Shown: one piece after another, positions 1-5,251 of the stretch
Layout: each line of letters opens with the position of its first letter
Numbering within the stretch: the first letter of the stretch is position 1
Program-made: the position numbers and the translations under genes
The notes under the pieces: model-generated
Seen by the model: only the letters and a program-made list of their open reading frames with translations
The model's database searches: none
Told to the model about the DNA's origin: nothing
From: CAZADH01 sp964483805
Lineage (GTDB): Bacteria; Muiribacteriota; Ozemobacteria; Ozemobacterales; Ozemobacteraceae
Length of the DNA stretch: 8,583 bases
Direction: 5' to 3'
Assembly (NCBI GenBank): GCA_964483805.1
Contig: CAZADH010000270.1
Coordinates: 1-8,583, forward strand

Positions 1-31
1 ATGTCGATAACCAATATGAGAAGACGACACG

Positions 32-60
32 AGTCTAGTGCAAGCCCACGACCCGGTCAA
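32..60 (-). promoter_or_regulatory. Candidate leftward sigma70-type promoter
   Basis: Read on the minus strand, a -35-like hexamer TTGACC (positions 60-55, 5 of 6 matches to TTGACA) is followed by exactly 17 bases and a -10-like hexamer TAGACT (positions 37-32, 4 of 6 matches to TATAAT). It would drive transcription leftward, out of the window, so a divergent gene may lie beyond the left edge. The rest of positions 1-142 shows no coding sequence I can support and no convincing + strand promoter. This is a motif match only; such matches arise by chance. Confidence 0.25.
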
Positions 61-129
61 GCATCGAGGCCCGTTTGATACCGCGTCGTTTCATTATTTC
101 GCCAGGTCCGGTTTGACCGATCGACCGGC

Positions 130-135
130 AAGGAG
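130..135 (+). promoter_or_regulatory. Ribosome binding site deciding the phosphoesterase start
   Basis: AAGGAG lies 7 bases before the GTG at 143. This selects that GTG over the upstream in-frame GTG at 38, which would add 35 residues with no family similarity. Confidence 0.75.
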
Positions 136-142
136 TCAGCGC

Positions 143-625
143 GTGAAGATTGCCCTGGTGTCCGACACGCATCTGCGGCATGGGCAGCACCTGCCGGAGG
201 AACTCGTCCGGTGTCTCGAGGGGGCCGACCTCATTCTGCATGCGGGTGACGTCGTGTGCGCTTCGGTGCTCGACGAACTGGGCGACATTGCGCCCACGGT
301 GGCGGTGCGCGGGAACTGCGACCCGTTCTCGGTGCCGGCCCCCGAAACCATTCGCGTGCCGATCGCCGACGCCGCCGATGTGCAACTGGTGCACTGCATC
401 CATGACCTCGGCCGGGAACACTGGGAAGCGAAACGCCCATTAGCAGTGGTGCACGGGCACACCCATCGGCCCGAAATCGTGCGGAAGGGCACAATCCTGA
501 TCGTCAATCCCGGCAGCCCATTCACGCCACGCGGAGGGCACGCCCCGTCGATCGCCTGGCTGCACTGGGAGAATGGCGCGTTTCGGGCCGAAATCAAGAA
601 TCTCGTCGATCCTGCCGATATCTAG
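143..625 (+). CDS. yfcE: YfcE/MJ0936-family metallophosphoesterase
   Basis: A 160-residue calcineurin-like phosphoesterase of the small YfcE/MJ0936 type: cytoplasmic, expected to bind two divalent metals and hydrolyse phosphodiesters; the natural substrate of the family is poorly known. The metal-ligand motifs appear in order: SDTH (Asp8, His10), HAGDVV (Asp36), RGNCD (Asn58), a VHCIHD segment at 83-88, HGHTHRP (His106, His108) and NPGSPFTPR near 122-130. The length is normal for the family. The first residue of the conserved beta strand (M/V-KIALVSDTH) begins at this GTG, and AAGGAG sits 7 bases before it, so the 195-residue version from 38 is rejected. Oddity: the usual His-Gly pair of the third motif reads His-Cys at 84-85. 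The gene stands alone, with a hairpin and T-run about 70 bases after its TAG. The family call is firm; the symbol is by family resemblance and the in vivo role is open. Confidence 0.9.
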   Translation: MKIALVSDTHLRHGQHLPEELVRCLEGADLILHAGDVVCASVLDELGDIAPTVAVRGNCDPFSVPAPETIRVPIADAADVQLVHCIHDLGREHWEAKRPLAVVHGHTHRPEIVRKGTILIVNPGSPFTPRGGHAPSIAWLHWENGAFRAEIKNLVDPADI

Positions 626-692
626 TGAAGCGGATACGGCCATTGGGGCACCGATCTTCGTAAACCCGCAATGGCAGACCGCGAAGCACGGA

Positions 693-743
693 CAACCCGG
701 ATAGGGTGGTGCCCTGGGGCACCGGTCCGGGTGTTGATTTTTT
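693..743 (+). terminator. Bipartite hairpin with T-run, possible terminator
   Basis: An outer stem pairs CAACCCGGA (693-701) with TCCGGG..TTG (726-736, with a two-base bulge). An inner 6-bp stem pairs GGTGCC (708-713) with GGCACC (718-723) around a CTGG loop. One base after the outer stem comes a run of six T (738-743). This order, GC-rich stem then T-run, fits a Rho-independent terminator for the phosphoesterase gene, although the stem is interrupted and the distance from its stop codon is about 70 bases. It could instead be a leader structure of the downstream transport cassette or a dispersed repeat. Confidence 0.4.
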
Positions 744-790
744 GGGGAACCGGGTGCCGCGAGCAGGCCGGCGAACCAACAACTGCGTAT

Positions 791-795
791 GGAGG
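791..795 (+). promoter_or_regulatory. Ribosome binding site deciding the binding-protein start
   Basis: GGAGG lies 5 bases before the ATG at 801. The upstream in-frame ATG at 789 overlaps this site and has no ribosome binding site of its own, so 801 is the better start. Confidence 0.75.
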
Positions 796-800
796 CGACA

Positions 801-2402
801 ATGAAAAGGCTGACGATGGTTGCGTCGATCGGACTGGTCCTCGCTGCACTGGTGGGTTTCTCGTGGCGCGATGCGTCCGGTGACAAAGAACCTGCGGCGA
901 AAGATGTGTTCTGTGGATATCTGACCAGCGAACCCGCCAGCCTCGACCCGGCCCGAGGGGTCGATGTTGCCGAGTCGAGCGTGCAGGCCAAGTTGTTCAA
1001 CGGCCTGGTTCGGTTCGACGACAACCTCCGCCTGGTCGGTGACCTTGCCGAATCCTGGGAAATCAGTCCCGACGGCAAGACCTACACCTTCAAGTTGCGC
1101 CCGCATCTGAAGTTCCATGACGGCACCCCGTGCACGGCTGCTGACGTCGCTTTCAGTTTCGAGCGGGTCCTCGATTCGGCGACGCGCTCCCCGCGCACCT
1201 GGGTGCTCGACCGCATTGTCGGTGCGAAAGACCGTCTTGCCGGCAAGGCCGAAAAGACCTCGGGCCTGAGCGTCACCGACGGCCGCACCGTCGTCGTCAC
1301 CCTCGAGCAGCCGTTTGCCCCGTTCATCAGCCTGCTGGCGATGCCCGCGGCCTACGTGCTGCCCGAGCGCCATGCCGCCGCCATCAAAGACGGCAGCTTC
1401 TTCGGCAAGCCGTTCGGAACCGGACCGTTCGTGTTGACGGCGCGCGAACGCGACCGCTACCTGCGCCTGGAGCGCAATACATCGTATCACGGTGACGCCC
1501 CGGCGATCTCGGCACTGCAATACCGTGTAATTACAGAGCCGATGAAGGCCGAACTCGAGTTCGAGTCGGGTGCGCTCGACATTCTGCAGCTCTATCCGAG
1601 CAACTACGACCGCTTCTCGGCGATTCCCGAAAATGTGCCACGCATGCGGGAACTGCCGGCCATGAACGTTTTCTACATGGGCCTCAACAACCAGAAACCG
1701 CCGTTCAACGACGTGCGTGTTCGCCAGGCGCTCAACCACCTCATCGATCGGCAGGGGATTCTCGAAGCGGTCTACAAGGGGCGCGGCGTGCCCGCCCGCG
1801 GCTCGATCCCGCCCAGCATTCTTGGTCACATGGACGGCCAGCCGGGTTACGACTACGATCCGGCCCGCGGCGAGGCCCTGTTGAAGGAAGCCGGGTATTC
1901 GAAGAAGAATCCGCTGCGGTTCGAGTTGTTCCAGAAATCGTCGCAGGCGGCGTTCGAGATCACCCAGTTGCTGCAGGGCGAGCTGCGCAAAGCCGGCGTC
2001 GAAATCACGTTGCGGCCGATGGAATGGGGCGCGCTCAAAGAGGCGATCGACAAGGGCGAGGCACTGGCCTTCTATTTGTCGTGGTTCGGCGATTATCCCG
2101 ACGGCGAGAACTTCCTCGTGCCGTTGTTCCATTCGCGCAACTTTGGGTCCGGCGGCAACCGCGCCCATTATGCCAACCCGAAGGTCGACGCGCTGCTCGA
2201 CGAGGTGGTGCGCATTCAGGATCCGACCAAGCGCGCCGAAGCGTATGACCGCGTGCACCGGCTGATCGTCGCGGAGGCGCCGTGGGTCTTCCTGTGGCAC
2301 CTCAAAGAGACCTATCTGCTCGGTCCGCGGGTTTCGGCCATGACCATGAACCCCATGTATTCCGTCGACAAGGGCACCGGCATTCATCTGGCCGTGCGCT
2401 GA
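801..2402 (+). CDS. Periplasmic solute-binding protein, peptide/nickel type (SBP family 5)
   Basis: A 533-residue extracytoplasmic receptor of the DppA/OppA type, which captures peptide-like or other ligands and hands them to the membrane permeases. Residues 1 to about 27 form a Sec signal peptide: Lys-Arg near the N-terminus, a hydrophobic stretch at 5-20, and a plausible cut after ASG at 25-27. There is no lipobox cysteine, so a soluble periplasmic protein is expected. Family hallmarks follow: the SLDPARG segment (47-53), FNGLV (66-70), LAESWEISPDGKTYTFKLR (82-100), KFHDGTPCTAADV (104-116), the GTGPF turn (206-210), FNDVRVRQALNHLIDR (302-317), YDPARGEALLKEAGY (362-376) and the late YANPKVDALLDE segment (457-468). 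Length is typical of the family. GGAGG at 791 supports ATG 801. The two permease genes follow after a 112-base gap. The ligand cannot be read from sequence; peptides, opines or gamma-glutamyl compounds are all possible. Confidence 0.93.
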   Translation: MKRLTMVASIGLVLAALVGFSWRDASGDKEPAAKDVFCGYLTSEPASLDPARGVDVAESSVQAKLFNGLVRFDDNLRLVGDLAESWEISPDGKTYTFKLRPHLKFHDGTPCTAADVAFSFERVLDSATRSPRTWVLDRIVGAKDRLAGKAEKTSGLSVTDGRTVVVTLEQPFAPFISLLAMPAAYVLPERHAAAIKDGSFFGKPFGTGPFVLTARERDRYLRLERNTSYHGDAPAISALQYRVITEPMKAELEFESGALDILQLYPSNYDRFSAIPENVPRMRELPAMNVFYMGLNNQKPPFNDVRVRQALNHLIDRQGILEAVYKGRGVPARGSIPPSILGHMDGQPGYDYDPARGEALLKEAGYSKKNPLRFELFQKSSQAAFEITQLLQGELRKAGVEITLRPMEWGALKEAIDKGEALAFYLSWFGDYPDGENFLVPLFHSRNFGSGGNRAHYANPKVDALLDEVVRIQDPTKRAEAYDRVHRLIVAEAPWVFLWHLKETYLLGPRVSAMTMNPMYSVDKGTGIHLAVR

Positions 2403-2514
2403 CGCCGATGCTGCACGCCCGCCGGGCAACCGGCAACCCGCAGTGGACCGCATCTGGCGTATGGCTCCTGGTCAGGCGCGGCCGGACATGATATCGTAAC
2501 CGCCGCGAACAGCC

Positions 2515-3477
2515 ATGGTTGAATACACACTCCGTCGCATCCTGGGCACCATTCCGGTGGTGCTCGGGATTCTGCTCGTCACCTTCGTCGTGTTGTTTCT
2601 GGTGCCGGGCGATCCAGCGGCGGCCATGGCGGGGCCGCGGGCGAGCCCTGAAGACCTGGCGCGGTTGCGCGCCCAACTGGCTCTCGATCGGCCACTCCCC
2701 GAGCGCTTCGTCGCTTATGTCGGCCGTGTCGTTTGCGGTGACCTGGGCACCTCGTTCATCAACGACAACGCCAGCGTCGCGTCACTCATCAAGCAGAAAT
2801 TGCCGACCACGGTCACATTGGCGCTGCTGGCCATCGCGATCTCGGCGATTTCGGGGGTGACGGTCGGCATGCTTGCCGCGGTGTATCGCGGCTCGTGGTT
2901 CGATCGTCTGGTGGTGGTGATGTCGGTGGCCGGCATCAGCACGCCGATCTTCTTCTCCGGCCTGATCCTCTACTACCTGTGCGCCGTGCGCTGGCACTGG
3001 TTGACCAACGAGTCGGTGGTGGCCGCCGGCATCGAATGGCGCATCTTCCTGATGGCCGCGATCACGCTCGGCATCCGCTCGGGCGCGTTCATGGCCCGGG
3101 TCGTGCGCGCGAGTCTCGTCGAGGTTCTCTCCGAAGATTACGTTCGCACTGCGATTGCCAAGGGCCTGCCGCGGTGGCGCATCCTGTGGCGGCACGCGCT
3201 TCCCAACGCGATGGTGCCCGTGATCACTATTGTTGCGCTCGACTTCTCCAGCTATCTGAATGGCTCGGTGATCACCGAGAGCATCTTCGATCTGCCCGGT
3301 CTGGGCCGGTTTGCCATGGATTCGATCATCAAGCGCGATTACCCGTCGGTGCAGGGGATCGTGCTGTTCAGCGCGCTGGTGTTCACCGGCATCAACCTGC
3401 TGGCCGACCTCGCCTACGCCTGGTTCAATCCGAAGGTGCGCGAGCAACTCGCGGCCGGTGGCGGGGGTGGCGCATGA
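2515..3477 (+). CDS. dppB: DppB-type ABC transporter permease
   Basis: A 320-residue inner-membrane permease of the DppB/OppB type. The N-terminus is diagnostic: Tyr-Thr-Leu-Arg-Arg (4-8), a first membrane segment at about 10-30 and the LVPGDPA motif (29-35). The periplasmic CGDLGTSF segment sits at 74-81. Further hydrophobic segments lie at about 99-123, 131-155, 175-190, 232-250 and 280-303. The cytoplasmic EAA loop, which docks on the ATPase, is seen at 203-230 (EVLSEDYVRTAIAKGLPRWR then ILWRHALPN). ITESIFDLPGLGR near 253-265 is also typical. The protein ends in a glycine-rich tail just where the next gene begins; TGA overlaps the following ATG as ATGA. No clear Shine-Dalgarno precedes the start, but the conserved N-terminus begins right there and no better in-frame start exists. 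The symbol marks the family; the substrate is unknown. Confidence 0.95.
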   Translation: MVEYTLRRILGTIPVVLGILLVTFVVLFLVPGDPAAAMAGPRASPEDLARLRAQLALDRPLPERFVAYVGRVVCGDLGTSFINDNASVASLIKQKLPTTVTLALLAIAISAISGVTVGMLAAVYRGSWFDRLVVVMSVAGISTPIFFSGLILYYLCAVRWHWLTNESVVAAGIEWRIFLMAAITLGIRSGAFMARVVRASLVEVLSEDYVRTAIAKGLPRWRILWRHALPNAMVPVITIVALDFSSYLNGSVITESIFDLPGLGRFAMDSIIKRDYPSVQGIVLFSALVFTGINLLADLAYAWFNPKVREQLAAGGGGGA

Positions 3478-4316
3478 GCGTCACCTGGCGGCACGCGCTC
3501 GCCCGCATGACCTGGATCGGCTGGTTGTCGCTCATCGGCGTCGTCGGCCTGCTCGGCGTGGCGACGTTCGGACCGCTGTTCATGGCGCACGATCCCGCGC
3601 ACGGTGAGCTCAAGCACCGTCTCGCGTCGCCGCCGGGTTATCCGCTGGGCTGCAATCAGTACGGGCAATGCGTGAGTTGCCGCTTGGTCGCCGGGGCCCG
3701 CAATTCACTGCTGATCGGCTTTGTCGCCCGCCTCGTCGCGGTGCTGATCGGGGTGGCGATCGGTCTGCTTGCCGGGTATTACGGGGGTTGGCTCGATTGG
3801 GCGTCGATGCGCCTCGTCGAGATGTTTCTCGCGTTTCCGAGTCTGCTTCTGGCCATCGCGATCTCGGCGGTGCTCGGGCAGGGCATGACCACGGTGGTGT
3901 TGGCCATCGCCGTGGTGGGATGGGCGGAAACGGCGCGCATCATCCGCGGTCAGACCCTCGAGTTGCGCGAGGTCGAGTTCGTGCTCGCGGCGCGGGCCCT
4001 CGGCGCTTCGGATCTGCGCATCCTGTTGGTGCACATCCTGCCCAACTGCCTGCCGATGATCATCATCATCTTCACGATGGGCATGGCCTCGGCCATCCTG
4101 TCGGAAGCGAGCCTGTCGTTCCTCGGGTTGGGCGTCGATCCGTCGATGCCGACGTGGGGCAGCATGGTCAACCAGGGCAAAGACCTGATGCTCTGGGCGC
4201 CGCGCTTCGCCCTGTATCCGGGCCTGTGCATCGCGGCCGTGGTCGTGCTTTTCAACTTGCTGGGGGACGAGCTTCGCGATATCTTGGATCCTCGCCGCGC
4301 CACGCACTGGGGCTGA
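3474..4316 (+). CDS. dppC: DppC-type ABC transporter permease with cysteine-rich loop
   Basis: A 280-residue inner-membrane permease, partner of the preceding DppB-type subunit. The start ATG overlaps the upstream stop (ATGA), indicating translational coupling. An N-terminal membrane anchor at about 14-36 is followed by the periplasmic HDP segment (39-41) and a loop, then the transporter domain with membrane segments at about 78-101, 117-134, 138-152, 191-211 and 238-264. The EAA loop lies at 163-193 (ELREVEFVLAARALGASDLR, then LVHILPN), and EASLSFLGLG (211-220) and WGSM (228-231) are family hallmarks. The oddity is the loop normally read as LGTDxxGRDxxSR: here it is LGCNQYGQCVSCR, with Cys60, Cys66 and Cys69 replacing Thr, Asp and Ser. 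Length is at the low end of normal. A small hairpin follows the stop, then the hydrolase gene 54 bases downstream. No ATPase gene follows in the window. Confidence 0.95.
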   Translation: MSVTWRHALARMTWIGWLSLIGVVGLLGVATFGPLFMAHDPAHGELKHRLASPPGYPLGCNQYGQCVSCRLVAGARNSLLIGFVARLVAVLIGVAIGLLAGYYGGWLDWASMRLVEMFLAFPSLLLAIAISAVLGQGMTTVVLAIAVVGWAETARIIRGQTLELREVEFVLAARALGASDLRILLVHILPNCLPMIIIIFTMGMASAILSEASLSFLGLGVDPSMPTWGSMVNQGKDLMLWAPRFALYPGLCIAAVVVLFNLLGDELRDILDPRRATHWG

Positions 4317-4335
4317 CACCCGCGGTCCACGGGTG
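4317..4335 (+). other. Small hairpin directly after the permease stop codon
   Basis: CACCCG (4317-4322) and CGGGTG (4330-4335) form a perfect 6-bp stem with a 7-base loop, starting on the base after the TGA. No T-run follows, so it is not a standard terminator; it could lower expression of the downstream hydrolase or protect the 3' end of the upstream message. In GC-rich DNA such short stems also occur by chance. Confidence 0.3.
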
Positions 4336-4370
4336 CCCCGACCGGACCGGCCGGCGGCAGGAGGCGCTCC

Positions 4371-5105
4371 ATGACCGCGAAACCGTTGATCGGCATCTGT
4401 TCCGGCGAGACTTTCATCCGCGAGCCCGGGGTGCCCGGGGTGCGCACCACCGTGTCCTGGAAATACTACCAGTCACTGCAACGGGCTGGTGCACACGTTG
4501 TATTGCTGCCTCCCAACCCCGACGCCGCCGATCGCGAATGGCCGTTTTCCATACTGCAGGGCCTGGTCTTTGCCGGTGGTGAGGATTTCGACCCGCGCTA
4601 TCAGAACGATGATCCGTCGCCACACCTGGGCAACGTCAACCCGATCCGCGATGAGTTCGAGGTGGCGATGGCCCGGTTGGCCTGGCAGCGCCGCTTTCCG
4701 ACCCTGGGCATCTGCCGCGGTTGCCAGTTGATGGTGATCGCCAACGGCGGCAAGGTGCATCAAGATGTCGTGACGCTGGGCGGTATCCAACACACGCAGA
4801 AATCGCCGCGGTGGTCGACGTCGCATCGGGTGACCATCGACCCGCAGTCGCGCCTCGCCGAGTGGGTCGGGGTCAACGAGTTCTACACCAACTCGTTTCA
4901 CCATCAAGTCGTCGCGCAACCCTCGCCCGGCGTGGCGATTCGCGGCCACGCGCCGGACGGTCACTGCGAGTTGATCGAGGCCGAGGACCCCGAGCGCATC
5001 TGGGTGGGCGTGCAGTGGCATCCCGAAGAAACCTCGGCGACCGACGAAACCTCGCGCCGTCTCTTCGCCGGCTTCGTCGCTGCCTGCCGAGGGGCCAGAC
5101 CCTAG
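4371..5105 (+). CDS. PuuD-like gamma-glutamyl hydrolase (peptidase C26, class I GATase-like)
   Basis: A 244-residue cytoplasmic hydrolase of the peptidase C26 family, whose best-known member PuuD cleaves gamma-glutamyl-GABA. The class I amidotransferase fold signature is complete: nucleophile elbow LGICRGCQL with Cys115, oxyanion-region FAGGEDFDPRYQ (67-78), IRDEFE (92-97), the ANGGKVHQD segment (124-132), NSFHHQ (174-179) and the catalytic HPE (His217, Glu219) in GVQWHPEE. Length matches PuuD-type enzymes (about 250). AGGAGG at 4359-4364, 6 bases upstream, fixes the start. No signal peptide is seen. It lies 54 bases after a peptide-type permease, so it probably acts on the imported compound in the same operon; this is inference. 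Alternatives in the family include other gamma-glutamyl amide hydrolases; substrate specificity cannot be read. The last codons and the TAG stop lie inside a 28-base inverted repeat, so the extreme C-terminus (GARP) may be of repeat origin. Confidence 0.92.
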   Translation: MTAKPLIGICSGETFIREPGVPGVRTTVSWKYYQSLQRAGAHVVLLPPNPDAADREWPFSILQGLVFAGGEDFDPRYQNDDPSPHLGNVNPIRDEFEVAMARLAWQRRFPTLGICRGCQLMVIANGGKVHQDVVTLGGIQHTQKSPRWSTSHRVTIDPQSRLAEWVGVNEFYTNSFHHQVVAQPSPGVAIRGHAPDGHCELIEAEDPERIWVGVQWHPEETSATDETSRRLFAGFVAACRGARP

Positions 5106-5117
5106 GGTCTGTCCCCT
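5090..5117. repeat. 28-base near-perfect palindrome over the hydrolase stop codon
   Basis: The arms AGGGGCCAGACCCT (5090-5103) and AGGGTCTGTCCCCT (5104-5117) are reverse complements except for one C/T mismatch; the central 16 bases (5096-5111) are a perfect palindrome. The TAG stop (5103-5105) lies at its centre. As RNA it would fold into a 12-bp stem with one mismatch and a CTAG loop. No T-run follows. It could act as a transcript 3'-end structure or a weak terminator. From memory, GGGG-CAGACCC-type palindromes resemble short dispersed repeats of the REP kind; that resemblance is unverified here. Confidence 0.6.
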
Positions 5118-5126
5118 ATCCACAGG

Positions 5127-5153
5127 TTGCGGGCGGCGGGGGCTTCTGATAAT
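5127..5153 (+). promoter_or_regulatory. Weak promoter candidate upstream of the TPR gene
   Basis: GATAAT (5148-5153), a 5 of 6 match to the -10 hexamer, lies in the otherwise GC-rich 146-base gap before the TPR gene, and TTGCGG (5127-5132) lies 15 bases upstream of it. The spacing is short for a sigma70 promoter. It would leave a leader of about 90 bases before the TPR start. The palindrome just upstream, at the end of the transport cassette, makes a new transcription unit here plausible. Confidence 0.25.
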
Positions 5154-5251
5154 CTCGTACACCATAGTTCGGCCCGATTCTTGCTAGCGGTCGTCTGAAA
5201 ACGGCGAATGCGGGGCGGGTCGGGTCAATCTGCTGTGGAAGGAACGAGAAG

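Noticed and set aside
38..142. N-terminal extension of the phosphoesterase from the GTG at 38
   Set aside because: The extra 35 residues lack family similarity, while the GTG at 143 has a good ribosome binding site and starts at the first conserved strand.
672..688. A TGGC..GC pattern resembling a sigma54 promoter
   Set aside because: TGGCAG is present, but the downstream GC is one base off the required spacing and the TT before it is missing.
594..2453. A 619-codon open frame on the minus strand opposite the binding-protein gene
   Set aside because: Same cause: it is in register with the binding-protein codons, and that gene has no TTA, CTA or TCA codons in this stretch. Its sequence looks like an antisense shadow rich in Arg, His and Gly.
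2895..3473. Extended version of the DppC-type permease starting at 2895
   Set aside because: The first 193 codons are out-of-frame reading of the DppB-type gene; the ATGA overlap at 3474 is the natural start.
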